Source of the DNA: Elmis aenea
Lineage: Eukaryota > Arthropoda > Insecta > Coleoptera > Elmidae
DNA: 64,000 nt
Direction of reading: 5' to 3'
Assembly (NCBI GenBank): GCA_947652605.1
Contig: OX393581.1
Coordinates: 27,212,788-27,276,787 of the forward strand
The translations under genes were made by a program, and so were the position numbers. Under the pieces are notes generated by a model. The model was not told the DNA's origin. It worked only from the letters and a program-made list of their open reading frames with translations, and did no database searches. Positions 46,766-59,664 of the stretch are shown here, one piece after another (positions within the stretch are counted from its first letter, which is position 1; each line of letters opens with the position of its first letter).

Positions 46766-47225
46766 CAGGGCATGAAACCGGTTTTTTAAACCGGTTTAAA
46801 AAACCGGTTAACCTTTATTTTTTGTCCAAAATTGTGATTTTTAACCGAAACCGAAACCGTTATTTTTAAAGGCAAAAAAAAACGGTAACCTTTAACTAAA
46901 ATAATAAAAAACCGGTTTTTTAAACATCTCTTTTTAATGAAAATTATTTTGAAAAAATACAAAATCTGTATTAAATGTGATTAGTTTACCAAAAGTAATT
47001 AATGAATGCTTGATTGTACATATATTATAGAATTATAAATAGATAATATATTTTAATACTTTGCATTCCAAATCTGAATAATGTTAAAAACCGGTTAAAT
47101 TAACCGGTTTTTTCAAAACCGGTTTTTTACGGAAAAAACCGGTTTTTCAACAAAAACCGTTATAAAAATAAAGTTCTTGAATTCGGTTAACCGTTAACCA
47201 AATTTTTTTTTGGTTTCTAGCCCTG
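46766..47225. mobile_element. hAT MITE of the AACCGG-repeat family
   Basis: 460 bases; ends CAGGGCATGAAACCGG and GGTTTCTAGCCCTG, flanks GTCAAAAG and CTCAAAAG (7 of 8). The interior is built from many AAACCGGTTTTT units on both strands. Confidence 0.88.
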
Positions 47226-47580
47226 CTCAAAAGTAAGGGCGGGTTGGTCATAGGGAGAACGGAAACTAATAAAAAATGCATATTATGCCATTTTTAGATT
47301 TGTACATATCTAAATACATTTTTCACATGGTCACCATTGCTTTTCAAGCACTTTTTATAACAAAAAATAAGATTGTTCATACTCTCTACAAACAAATCTG
47401 CCGGCATGGTGTTGCTGAACACCGCTTTCATTTCGTGGCCAGTGGGAAACAGTATTCGAAATTTCCCTAAAAAAGTTAGTGGGAATAACGTTTCCCAATA
47501 TTATTTTCTATTGACATTTTGCGTCATTCTTGGGTAACATATTAAAACAGATTTCTACTATATTGTTTGACTCTGTAGGC

Positions 47581-48000
47581 CATGGTCACGGTCTACTACA
47601 CAGGTTAGGAAGCCTGTCAAAAAATCTGGAACTTTTCGACATAAATTTCCGCTAGACGGCGATAAGTCTAAGAACCATTCGCCATAAAAATCCGTTAGAT
47701 GGCGATTAAGTTTAAGAACCTATTTTAAACAAACCTGACTTAAAAATTCAATTAAAACATTTTATATACATCATCTGATTGATTAAATTAAAATTTTTTA
47801 AGCGAAAGCTTATAAATCTCGCTGATTATGTCAAAATCTTGTGCACGAACCGGTTCTTAGACGTATCGCCATCTAGTGATCATTTATGGCGAATGGTTCT
47901 TAGACTTATCGCCTCTGTGGGATAATTTACGGAACTAGTTACCGGCCTCAGTCGGTTTTATATGGGAGTTTCCCAACCTGTGTAGTAGACCGTGGCCATG
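47581..48000. mobile_element. MITE with CCATGG ends
   Basis: CCATGGTCACGGTCTACTAC and GTAGTAGACCGTGGCCATGG face each other over about 420 bases. Inner repeats of GGCGATAAGTCTAAGAACC occur twice on the left and are mirrored on the right. Target duplication not resolved. Confidence 0.75.
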
Positions 48001-48065
48001 GTTGAATTCTGAACAATAAATGTCACCGTTTTATGGAGCGGCGTGCGTTGTGTTTGTGCTAAAGC

Positions 48066-49121
48066 CAGGGCCGTGCCTGACGGGCGTTCATTGCGTGCAC
48101 CGCACGCAGGCGGCCGAAATTAAGAGGCGGCCAAATCGTTACAAGTTGTTTACTGGGCAAAAATACAATCGGTTTGTTTTCATTAAGATACGAAGTAAAA
48201 ACAGTTTCTCTAATCTAATCTATCTAAAAAGAGTTTCTCAGAAATAAGAAATGTATAAAAACTGATTATGTCGTTGTAGTATTTATATACCTAGTCATGC
48301 AGCGAATCCGAATTTTTTCGAACATTGCACGAGCGAAGAGCCGAAATAGTTTTTTCAATTGACCGGCGTCGCGTAAGCGGTCTTATTCGTCTTATTAGTC
48401 GTATTAGTCTATAGACTCTGGAGGCTTGTAGGTATCGCGCGGAAGTGAGAACGTAAGGGGGTGGTGGGAGGCGGAGGCGGAGGATTAACTTTTAATATGT
48501 ACTTTATTTAATAATTGCTTCGTGAAGATTCAGCAATTTCACTTTCAATCGCGATAATTGAAAGATTGAAAGATTTCCCTAATTAACCGGTAACCTAACC
48601 TAATTTTATGAAACCGGTTAATTAACCAAAAACCTTTACTATTTTCAATATCAATAAATAATACGTAAGATTTGATTTTTTAAAATCAAATAATTTTAAA
48701 TTGTCACTGAGCGACACCTAGGATTTTAAATTATCGTATTCCTATGTTCTTTATGTTTGATAATTTTGTCTGTGATTATAAAACCAATACCATAATTTTT
48801 TTCATGTTATTATTTTTGTTTAAATTTTAAATAAAAAAATGTTTATTTTGTGCATTTTTTTTTCTTAAATTTCATCCAAACATATAAATCTCATAAAACC
48901 GGTTTTTAGCCGGTTTTTCTTTTCAGAAACCGGTTTTGGGAACAAAACCAATATTTTTTTTCGTTCTCGATTTCGGTTAACCAAAAACTGATTTTTTTCC
49001 CGGTTTGATGCCCTGTGTATAATAATAAACATTAAAAATTAAAGTAGTTTTTTTTAATGTTATCCTGGGGGCGGACATACAGACTGGCACGCAGGCGGCC
49101 ATATACCCAGGCACGGCCCTG
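48066..49121. mobile_element. hAT element with perfect 14-base ends
   Basis: CAGGGCCGTGCCTG and CAGGCACGGCCCTG are exact inverse copies, framed by a perfect 8-base duplication GCTAAAGC (48058-48065, 49122-49129). Subterminal GCAGGCGGCC blocks recur. From about 48570 to 49015 it contains a truncated AACCGG-repeat element ending GATGCCCTG. No transposase frame. Confidence 0.93.
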
Positions 49122-49282
49122 GCTAAAGCTTTAAAATTATTAGGTCAATATGAGTTTTGTTAATTTATTTTAGTTAAATATACATTTTGTGAATAATTTA
49201 ATGCAAAAATAATTCGTGATTTAATTTGATTTTTAAAGTAAGGTATATTTCGTAAGTAGGAACCATCTTCCCACGAAGCGAA

Positions 49283-49855
49283 TTGTCGTCTTCGAATGAA
49301 AAAGACGAAGAAAAGTTTTTAGACTCTATAGTAACCTGTGATGAAATATGGGTGCACCACTTCACTCCAGAGTCAAAACGAGCAAGCATGCAATGGCGAC
49401 ATTCAAGCTCACTACCACCACTGGAAGCCAAAACGACATTTACACCTGGGAAAATATGGAATCTAAAAGGAATTCTTTCCCTCGATTTTCTCACAACAGA
49501 ACAAATAACTATCACTGCTGAGTATTATTTAATGATTAAAAAAAAAAGTAAAGCCGGCGATTCGTTCCAAGAGGAGAGTTGCCCAGGATTCAGTTTGTTT
49601 CCTTCAGGACAATGCTCGCCCTCACACTACCGCTTTGACGATGGAAACGCTGTGGTATGTCCTACCTCATCCTTCATACTGTACAGATTCAACACCATCT
49701 CTTCGGTCCACTCAAAGAATTTTTAGGAGGGAAGAAAACCAAGTCTAATGAGCAGGTTATTGAAGTCAAAAGACGTTTATTCATCTGGAATCAAGAAACT
49801 TCTTTGGCGCTGGAACAAGTATATTGCAGTGGCAAGGGACTATATAGAAAACTAG
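49283..49855 (+). pseudogene. mariner transposase remnant
   Basis: Starts mid-protein with FLDSIVTCDEIWVHHFTPES (first catalytic Asp, in the DE-W-H-H context), then KRASMQWRHSSS. The frame shifts near 49550; QDNARPHT (second Asp, 49608-49610) and HLFGPLKEFLGG follow in other frames. It ends with LLWRWNKYIA and a stop TAG at 49853-49855. The N-terminal HTH region is missing. Mos1-type family by motif; inactive. Confidence 0.88.
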
Positions 49856-50073
49856 TATTTAAGTCATTTCATTGTATTCCATAAATAAACTTTATCTGAT
49901 AAAATAAATTATGTTTATATTTAAACGTCCCTCGTAAATTCTATAGCTACTGGCAATACATTTAAGAAAAATATCCTTAGCAGTTTTAGCGAAAAATATC
50001 CTTCAGTTTTAGCACTGAGTACCGAAAACCTTTTAGGCGCCTCCGTTAATATCGTACCTATTTGAGTATTGAC

Positions 50074-51380
50074 CAGGCTTAGGGAAAATTTGATTTTTAT
50101 TATAAAAATCAAAAATCATTGATTTATATTTAAAAAATCACGAAATTTTGTTTTAAGAAACTGGACTATTTTTCCTTTTTACAACTAATTTATTCATTAT
50201 TCACCCTGCATTATATCTTCTATACAGCGTCATTCAAAAAGTATCAACATATGGAAAAAAAAATTCTAAAAATTTCTCAAAAACTTTTAAACTGATAAAA
50301 GTTGGTGGATGACCTAAATTAGTGAAAAGATGAAAAAAATTCACAAAAATTTATACGATACCAGATTTTAGCGATTTCAGAAATATTCACAAAGGGGCCT
50401 TATTTTAAGAGTTACAAAAAAATTTTTTTAGGGAAAGATTGTTTAGAATTCAAAAATACGACCAAAGATCAAATATGTGGTTAAAATTTTTGAAAATTTT
50501 AACATCCAAATAGTGCCCTTATTTTAAGAATTTTAAAAAAGTTAAAAAAATGTTTAAAATTTAAAAATTTTACTTAATATAAAATATCGTTTTCTCCTGA
50601 ATTTTTTTTAACTTAACTTAAAATAAGGGCTCTGTAATCTTGCGATTATTTCTAAAATCGCTAAACGCTAGTGTCGTATGAATTTTTATCGAGCTTTTCT
50701 TAACTTAAAATTAGTTTTATAGCATGCATCAACTTTTTTAAGATTTTTTTTTTTTCGAGAAATCGATAATAAAAAACTTTTCCATTAGTTGCAAACTTTT
50801 TGAATGTTGTCACTACTGTAAAATTCAAAAATAAAATTTTAACGTCAAATTTCGTATTGTCATATTTTTGATTTCTAAACAACTTCTTACCCCAATTTTT
50901 TCTTAAAATAGGGGCACATTACATTTGCGAATATTTTTAAAACCATTAAAATCTAGTGTCATCAAATTGTTTTTTCATCTTTACAGTTAATTGGCATCAA
51001 CTTTTATCGAAAATAAAATTTCCTGAGAAATCGATAATAAAAAAACTTTTCCAATAATTGTTGCAGACTTTTTGAATCTTTTGACCCTAAAATTAAAAAT
51101 TATTGCGAAAATTTACAAAGCAAATCTACCGGAATGCGTCTCTAACAAAAAAATTCTTATAGAGACTTTATTTCTCCCCAATCTATAAGAAGCTAATAGG
51201 CAATATTTCCGTCGTATTTTACTAGCGGTTGTTTAAGCGGGTGGAAGTTAAACGTGCATTTAATTTATTTGTGACGTGTGACGTTAAATCGTTTAAAAAA
51301 AATAAAGTTTGATTTAAATCATAATTTTTATTTAAAAAAATCGTGATTTAAATCAATTGATTTAAATCAGCCCATCCCTG
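50074..51380. mobile_element. hAT element of the ATTTAAATC family with nested hairpin (composite copy 2)
   Basis: 1307 bases with a perfect 8-base duplication GTATTGAC (50066-50073, 51381-51388). GATTTAAATCAATTGATTTA lies just inside the right end. It is the inverse of 25552-26783: the same TTTATTTCTCCCCAATCTATAAGAAGC-type block sits between the right end and the hairpin. The nested hairpin begins at 50225. Confidence 0.9.
50225..51080. mobile_element. hairpin element (CAGCGTCATTC type), rearranged copy
   Basis: Begins CAGCGTCATTCAAAAAGTAT after TA. Inverted partner ends with ACTTTTTGAATG occur near 50790-50820 and again near 51065-51080, so the inner part is duplicated or rearranged relative to 25888-26636. 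Confidence 0.6.
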
Positions 51381-51639
51381 GTATTGACAAAAGTACTAAA
51401 ATTGTAAACAAACTTTAACTTATTAATTAGTGCAAAGGATCAGTTTTTAATAACAGAACTAGGTGATTTGACCTTTAAATGTCATTGAGAGCTTCCTATC
51501 CGGTAAGTTCAAATTAATTAAATAATTTTAATAACTTAATTAAAAACAGTAAAATAATTTTGGTAAATCATGTTCAAATACTGTAAGTAGTCTTATATAG
51601 TTATGTACTATCATTTGCATTACATGTTACAAGATACAC

Positions 51640-52207
51640 GTTAACATGCCTTCATGAATCGGTAATAGCAACAATGATGGGTGGTATATGTACCCAGTGA
51701 TGCTCGTCGAAGACATTTCATCTCTCAAATAGAACGAACACCTACGACCTGTACCGATCACTTTGAGTGGGACGTTCAAACATGGTTCTGATCTGTGAGC
51801 CGCTAGTTCAAATTTGACCTTCGCGTTGTATGTTAGTGTATTGTGCTATTTATAACCTTATGTGTATGCAAGCCTAGTGTTTTAGCACATAAATTTGTTT
51901 GTGTGATTGAAGAAATGCTGAACGTTTAGAGACTAATATTTTATTGGAATTTTTTAAAACAGTTGTCAGTGCGCATCTCACCTGTGCCGCTGTCTCTATT
52001 GTTGGTAGGTATGCGCCGCTGTTTGCTCTGGACCACTATTTACTTAAAAATCGTGCGTCTTGTGTTTGGAGTTAGTTTATTCTATTTAACACTTGTCGGC
52101 TTTCGTTTTCCATATTACAAATTACTAAGTTTATACGAGATATACAAATTTGAAACGAAGAATAAATCAAAAATGCCGTTTAGCTATTTAGCGGTAAATT
52201 ATTCACG
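51640..52207 (+). other. unexplained higher-GC segment, possible orphan first exon
   Basis: Less AT-rich than its surroundings and not similar to any repeat seen here. A frame starting ATG 52011 runs through a hydrophobic stretch (LVFGVSLFYLTLVGF) to TTCACG|GTGAGA, a good donor at 52208. It does not match exon 1 of the thioesterase genes and no downstream exon is identified. It might be a promoter plus first exon of a gene extending past the window, or chance. Confidence 0.25.
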
Positions 52208-53080
52208 GTGAGATACAGAACTAATTTCAAATTCAACGATAGATAATTCAGTATCACGTACGAATAAAAATGCTCACAAGAAATTGTACGACAAGCAAAA
52301 CTGTTTTTTTTTTTAAATCCACGTTTAAATTTGAATAGGTAGGTCCAAAAAAGACTATCCAAAAATCTGTTATTCTAAATTAACGCTACTATCTGGGTTA
52401 AGCAATTAAAACTGTTATCAGTTAATTGCTGCTGTATGTAACATTTTGATAACAATACCCATGCACATATATAAATCACAATTAAGAGTTTATAAGTGTA
52501 ATTGATAATACAAGAAAAAATTTATAGTATTAATAAGATGCGAAGCAGTGCAGATTTTATATGTCCAGTGGCAATATTTTTAATTAAATTTATTAAAAAA
52601 CGAATCAAGTTTTATAGCAAATTAAAAAAGTTTATTCGTAAAAGCGTTTTTATTGCCATTGGTAGTTATAATAAAACTTTGAAAGGATTTGTTTATTTAA
52701 TTTTGAGTTGATCTACTGATAAATTTTTCGTTCGTTACAAAAAAAGTAGAAAACTGCTGAGAAATTCGACTGAATTTCAAAACTTTAAAACTTAATTAAG
52801 TGATATTAACAATTTAAAAAAAAAACAATTCTCGTATTTTTCTTTTTTATGCGTACTAGTATCCTAAATATAAGACAACCTATTGTGATATATTATACTT
52901 ATTTTGTGATCTTTTGTAATAATATGTTAACAGGGCCGGCCTTTCACATTCCACTGATTTTCTCGCGTAGGGCCCCGCGCTTACAATAAAAAGAGGAATC
53001 GGCGAATATAAAAAACTGTATTTAAAAAATATAACTACTCATTAATGCAATAAGAATACAAAACAATTTTGTATTATATC
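52208..53080. other. no gene recognised
   Basis: AT-rich; a GC-rich hAT-like end CAGGGCCGGCC lies at 52933 but its partner is not certain (a related GCGTAGGGCTTCGCG block lies near 54213). Confidence 0.4.
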
Positions 53081-53318
53081 CAGGTCCTACTAGAGGGGGG
53101 TCTTGAGGGGCTGCACCCCCGGGCCCCCAGCCTGAGGGGACCCCAAATTGTTTAAATTTTTTGTTTAAGTAATATGCATTTTAACTGCAAACTGCAAATG
53201 AACAGCAAAAAAAGTGGCTACGTTTTTTTTTGCTCTTATCATAAAAAACAGATTTTTTCATTTACAAGGGCCCCCAAATATTAATATCCCGGACCCCGTT
53301 TACCTCTAGGAGGCCCTG
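53081..53318. mobile_element. hAT-type MITE
   Basis: 238 bases with ends CAGGTCCTACTAGAGG and CCTCTAGGAGGCCCTG (14 of 16 matching as inverse). Flanks share only TATATC, so the target duplication is imperfect. Interior is GC-rich near both ends. Confidence 0.65.
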
Positions 53319-53868
53319 TATATCACTTAAAAAAGTTATTATTTAAAGGTGATTTACTGAACTAAATAAATAAATTAGGAGATTATTTATTGATAAACTA
53401 TTATCGCCAAATCACCATCAAGTTTTATGCGAAACGGCAATTCGGCAATTAACGTAAAGCTCTCGTCTTTTGTTTATAAAATATAATAAATACCAAATCT
53501 GTTTTTTTCTTTATCCTTCTGAGATGTTTATAAAATATCGTTAATTTTTTAAGCAATCATTATTAGTTTAATGGCGAAATTCGTTTTATTTGCATACATA
53601 ATTTTTTTATCGTAAATATGTAGTTTTTTTTTTTTAATTATCGTTCCAGTGAAGGCTTCAATTTACTGCATTTGTGTCAATATAAACTGACGTCATCAGG
53701 GAAATCGAATAAGACAATTTTTAAAAGATTTTCGGGTATAGCAAAAGCCAACAAGATTGATTATAATTGAGTTTTTATTAAGTTTATAATAAAATTGGGT
53801 TGTTTAGTTTTTTTGGTTTACAGTCAGTTCGTCAAATTTTTTGTTTGTTCAATAATTTACAAAATAGA

Positions 53869-54146
53869 TATATCGATGGTGAAGAATGGAAACCTCCTAT
53901 GTCAATTTTAGTAATTTTTGAGTTAAAGGTGTCAAAAAATTGACATAAATTTTACACATTCTATGCAAAAACCTTTTATGTCTTAATAACACAGTTTAAT
54001 ACTTACATTAAAAACATGGCCTTATGCCTTATGTAGCAAAAGCAGACACTGCAGCTCCAACAACTAAAATAATAACAAGTTTTTGTTTGTCTCTTGAAAA
54101 GTGATGTTTTTTGACCTAGAAGTTTTCCATTCTTTACCATCGATAT
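53869..54146. mobile_element. short TA-associated MITE
   Basis: ATATCGATGGTGAAGAATGG and CCATTCTTTACCATCGATAT are inverse ends over about 278 bases. The next bases, AAACCTCC/AGTTTTCC, are partly mirrored. Confidence 0.75.
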
Positions 54147-54259
54147 GTATAACAAAATCATACAAATAAATGGATTTCTTCAGATTTTCTAGGGAGCCCC
54201 ACAGTTTATCCTTGCGTAGGGCTTCGCGATTCCTAAGGCCATCGCTGTTTGTTAGTGTG

Positions 54260-56220
54260 GCTTAGAGTCAAAATCAGATGATAAACTTTTTATGTGTTTA
54301 GTCATACGAACATTTTATTTCGTTAATAATTTGTTAAAAATATTTAGTAGGTACATATCAGTAGGTAACTTTTTTGCATAAGTAAAAGTTGATACGAGAT
54401 TTTTTAAATTTGATAGTTAATCATATTCAACTACTTTATTAAGCTTTAAAAACTACAAACTCTCAAGTATAGGCTCATAATATGTTTTCATTTTAACGAT
54501 TTTAAGAATTTTCTTCAAAAAATAATTATCAAAAGTATGAAACTTTTTATAACTTTAAATATATTAAAATTTCCATCCGATTTAAATTTATACCACACCA
54601 GTGCAATATAAAGATAAAAATTAAATAGCGCCTTGCTCCCTTTCCAATATACCTAAAAATTTCGAAATTATTGTTATATTATAGTGTGCAGCCTTTTCGG
54701 CTATTTAAATATACTTTACATAAGGTTTGTAGGTGTATTTTTAAAAAGAAACAATATAATCGAGATAGTGATGATGTTTAGGACACCCTTTAAGTAAACA
54801 TAATTTTTATTTTCGGAATTAGCGGGACTAAAAAATTATCACTTCTGAACCCCTGAATGTATTATTTCAGTTTTTTGTATGATTTTGCTTGCCCAACACT
54901 ATGCAATTTAAAAAATCTAACAAAAATTAAAAATGTTAAATTACTCAATATTAAAATTCTTGTATAAATTTCAATTAATTTTCTGTTACGGTATTTCGAT
55001 CTGATTCATTTTAATATACCTTTTTTGTTTAGAAAATCCAATATTTTAAATTAATGGGATAATCAGCTAGCATTACACACATATGGGTATAAGTATTACG
55101 GATGTGAAAGAAGTTCCAATAGCTCTTCAATCGTATAACGGACACATTAAATGACATGCAGTCAGTTACCTATAATGCTCCGGTCGTGGTTGATCAGTCA
55201 GTTTACCTCAGTTTGACACAACTAACAGGATAATCTCGGTTATTTAATTTTTAGTTTACATGCACATTGGCATTATACAGGCTTATTAGAGATTTGATTT
55301 ACAAGGAACTTTTTAATTGAAATGTCGACCTTTGACGCAAGACATTAGCACATAGAAGAGCAAACATTTATTAGCGGAAAATGTCAGTGCTGCTAATGAT
55401 GGAGTGATTAATCAACAGTCTATTTAAAGATCGCAACTGCCAACGACATAATGGCACCTGTTTTACAGGCAGTAGTTTGGCTTGATTATTTATTTACAAC
55501 ATATCACGCAAAATTCGCATGTAAAATACTCTGAACTAGGACTGACCATAAAATATTGATATATTGTTGAAGGAAGTGCACAGAATGCACAGAAAATGAT
55601 TAATCAGGATGTACGTATATATATATAAACGGTTGATTAGAGATATTTACTGGTTATTTCACTGAATACTAATTAATTTTAATATATTGTGGTGGCATTA
55701 TTATTGACAACGATAACATTTATAAAAAGACATTGATATTTATCTGAAATTTAAAAATGCACTCCACTACTTTTGACCATAACTATAAGATTTGTTGGTT
55801 ATCATAAAAACATTTTAAACAAAATACTTTGTCAAAGCTTTTTCAGTGTATTTTGTTATCTTTTTTATTGTTACTGTAGCCTATACTAAATTTTGCATGA
55901 AATAGTGTCTGCCAGCGTATAAATTAATTTTACGGAAAATTCTTTATTAATAAAAATTAAGCGATTATAATATACTTACCTACAATATCTTTTGAAATTT
56001 TCTTTACAAAGAAAAAAAATTTAATTTATTATTTTACGTTACGTTACGTAAGTTAAGGTTAAAATACTTTTATAGTTCAGTTTAACACCTTGAAATAATA
56101 TTATTTATCAGTAAATTGTAAGTAGATACTTTTACCATTAAACTAACAATTAAAGACAAATTTAAAGCTAGAATAATTTTACGAAATTACTTATAGAGAC
56201 CGGTCGATTAATGTCTACTT
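54260..56220. other. no gene recognised
   Basis: AT-rich with a short AT microsatellite near 55615. The segment 55080-55460 is somewhat less AT-rich and not repeated in the window, but no exon can be drawn in it. Confidence 0.4.
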
Positions 56221-56223
56221 ATG

Positions 56224-57022
56224 CAGGATGGACCAAATTCGAATGTTCTAGGGGTTATCTTGGTTACCGTAATCTTAGCGAAAATCTGCTTTCGGTCTAT
56301 TTTTGAGATAAGAACGCCTGTGTTATCAGATTTTTTATATCGCTTTCCATTTTGGCACTACATACATGCGAAAAAATGAAATTTCATCATTTTTGAAAAT
56401 TTGCCATAACTTCTATATTTAACATAGAACAAAATGTTACGAAGGGTTTTCATACAAATTTTCAAGCTTAATTTTAAAAAAATATTTAAGTTTTTTAACG
56501 ACCTTGACTTTCAAAATATGAAGTAAACTAATGTTTTTTGAAAGGATTTTTTTTGGCTTTTCAAAAATATATAATTTTGTATATTTGTTGCAAAAAATAA
56601 CCGAGATATGGCTAATTTTGTGAAAATTTTAATATCAAACTTTATTTTCATAAAATTAGCCATATCTCGGTTATTTTTTGCAACAAATATACAAAATTAT
56701 ATATTTTTGAAAAAGTAAAAAAATCTGTGTCAGAAAGTCATAACCCACTAAGGTTTTTAAATTAACCTTAAAAATCTGTATGAAAAACCTTCATAACTTT
56801 TGGTTCTATTTTCATAAATATAAGAGTTATAGTAGGTACATTTTCAAAAATGATGAAATTTCATTTTTCGTCTGTAGTGCCAAAATGGAAAGCGATATAA
56901 AAAATCTGTTTACATAGGCGTTCTTTTCTCAAAAAAATGGCCCAAGAGACCGATATCAGATTTTCGCTAACTATGACGGTAACCGAGATACCTCGAAAAC
57001 ATTAGAATTTGCTCCATTCCTG
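56224..57022. mobile_element. TA-flanked hairpin element (CAGGGTGGACC type)
   Basis: About 800 bases. CAGGATGGACCAAATTCGAA on the left faces a decayed TAGAATTTGCTCCATTCCTG on the right. The arms are strongly complementary, meeting near 56640 around the ATATCTCGGTTATTTTTTGC block. Confidence 0.83.
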
Positions 57023-57024
57023 TA

Positions 57025-58189
57025 CACAAAATGTGGCGAACTTTATTTAAATCCTTCGCAAATTCTTTTATAACGTAACTTTTACATGCTCCATAAAACC
57101 AAAAGTTTAGAATTCTCGTATGCAAATGAAATATTTTGAAAAGTGTGTCTAATAATTGTACGACAAATTAATAGGTAGGTATATATATTAGGAGTAATAT
57201 TTAATATTTGTAATGGTTTTGTTTAAGTGCTGTGTCAAACAAATAATAACGTTATAATAAATCAACGGTACTTTTTTTTAGCAATTTATAAATTTGTTAT
57301 GAAAATTGCATTTTTTGTGTAAATGCTTTTTTAGGGATAAAAATGCTTTTGTATGCGCCTTTTCATTGACTTAAATAAAAAATTATACATAAAGAACAAG
57401 ACAACTCTTTGATTTGCGAAACTAAATGTTGAAATCAAAACAAAACGAAACGAAATGTAGAAACTATATTTTTTTTGTTAATAGTGACGTGTTTTAATCT
57501 ACATACAAATCTAAATACTTCTAAGAATTTAACATGATCAGAAATGTAAAATTTGTGTTTTGATGTCATCAATAAAGCTATTATTGTACTGCGCGTACAG
57601 TTCATAGAATTTTTTACGATTACAATTAGGTAAATATGTATTTCTTGAAATAAACATAAATGCCACTATACAAATTTAAACTTAAATACGTGTGCTGTAT
57701 TAGTTATACGAAATCACAATTCAAAAACACGTTCAAGTAACAACAATGCACTTTAATTGCGCTACTTATTAAAAAAGAATACAAGTCATCTTAGAAAGCA
57801 GATCAAGAACATATTACTATGAGTCTGATGTCATCAATAAAATTAAATTATCGGCATGTTATCTCACTAGAGCTGATCTAACTGATGCTGTTTGCTGTAC
57901 ACAATTACGATGCAGTTTACATAGGAGCACAAATTAATATTTATTAAACGAATCGTTTTTCTAATTTAACGATAGATCGAGTTGTATAAAGTGCTTTACA
58001 TCGAATTTCAACTGAAAATTTCTAGTTTAAAAAGTTTAATATGCGATGTTAAGCGCTTAATGTAATGTTTAACATATTAATGGGAAAGTTTTGAAGTGAT
58101 CAGTTGAGTAATAATGGTAAGAATTGGTACTTGATTAAAAAAGTTGATATTTAATGCCCAGCAAAGCAGAAAGCAGATCTGTGATTAAC
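57025..58189. other. no gene recognised
   Basis: AT-rich sequence without a recognised element or exon. Confidence 0.4.
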
Positions 58190-58590
58190 GTGAAAATTTC
58201 CTTCATCTATCAAATTTGCGTTTTCAACCCATCACTAATCTTAAATCTACTACTAATAAGAACATTATTACACGGTAATAATTTTACATTTCCCTGTCAG
58301 ATGTTGATCCTCCCGTGAAATTTGCGTTTCCGACCAAGAGCAAACTCAGATTTCCTAGAAACGACCAATAAACATAATCATACACTGAAAATTCCCTTCA
58401 CCTGTCAAATTTGCGTTTTCAACCAATCACTAATCTTAAATCTTTTAGAGACTACCAATAGGAGCAATATTACACGGTAATAATTTTACATTCCTCTGCC
58501 AGGAGTTGTTCCTCCTGTCAAATTTGCGTTTTGGACCAATAACAAACTCAGATTTCCTTTAAACGGCCAATAAACATAATCATACACTGA
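58190..58590 (+). repeat. 195-base tandem repeat, two units
   Basis: CAAATTTGCGTTTTCAACC recurs at 58211 and 58406. Each unit is itself two related halves, the second beginning (G/C)AAATTTGCGTTT(C/T)(C/G)GACCAA and ending AAACTCAGATTTCC. Confidence 0.8.
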
Positions 58591-58619
58591 TAATATACTT
58601 TTCGCAATTAACAGATTAG

Positions 58620-59640
58620 CATGCGTTTATTGGTCGTTTCTAAGAAATCTGAGTTTTTGATTGGTGGAAAATATAAATTTGGAGAGGGAATAAGGTATTT
58701 TGGTCTTGATAATTTTTTGACAGATGTCGGCGACCAATAACGTTACTTTAATATAGATTAAACCACACCCCTGACACACCACTCTGACAGTACTTGTAAA
58801 ATTTGACATAACAGATTATGTATGTACCTAAATACTATTTGGTACATTAATTTTTATTAAAATATAATTCTTGAATTAAAAATTAGTTATAAATGATCTA
58901 TTAATAATAACAATCGCAGTAAGTAGTAGGTATACTTTAATTTATCTAAATTAAACATTTTAATTTGACAGATAGGTTAGGTAAAGGAAATTTTCTGACA
59001 AAATATAACTCGTGCATTGCAAATAATCTATAATTTTTGACAAATCTTCACTCATGCAAGTTGAAGCAGAAAAATCATCGTGCACTTTGTGCACTCGTGT
59101 TTTTTTCAGCTCAACTTGCATTCGGACATATTTACCAAAAAATATCGATAATTTTCAATGCACTTGTTATATTACTACTGATAATATCCTTTTCGCAATT
59201 TTCCTGCGTTTATTAGTCGTTTCTAACAAATCTGAGTTTGTGATTGGTCGAAAATATAAATTTGGAGAAGGAATTAAATATTATGCTCGACAACTTTTTG
59301 ACGAATTTCGGCGACCAGTAGCGTTACTTTAATATAAATTAAACTACACCCCTGACGCACCACTCTGACATTACCTGTAAAATTTGAGATAACATACATT
59401 TAATTTGACGGGTAGGTTAGGTGAAGGAAATTTTCTGACAAAATATAACTCGTGCATTGCAAATAATCTATAAATTTTGACAAATCTTCATTCATGCAAG
59501 GTGAATCAGAAAAAATCACTCGTGCACTTCGTGCACTCGTGTTTTTTTCAGCTTAACTTGCATTCATGTATATTTACCAAAAATTATCGATAGTTTTCTA
59601 TGCACTATATTACTACTGATAATTACTGAATTCTTATATC
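58620..59640 (+). repeat. long imperfect tandem duplication
   Basis: A block beginning TGCGTTTATTGGTCGTTTCT (58623) recurs at 59206. The order AAATATAAATTTGGAGA, GGCGACCA(A/G)TA, CACCCCTGAC, AGGTTAGGT, AACTCGTGCATTGCAAAT and TGCACTCGTGTTTTTT is kept in both. The second copy is about 150 bases shorter, lacking an AT-rich part. The first ~60 bases are the inverse of part of the 195-base unit. Confidence 0.8.
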
Positions 59641-59664
59641 AAGTACTTTAACATGAGATATATA

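Noticed and set aside
51963..52211. Third THEM6-like first exon
   Set aside because: No HYF motif after the hydrophobic stretch and no downstream hotdog exons between 52 and 64 kb.
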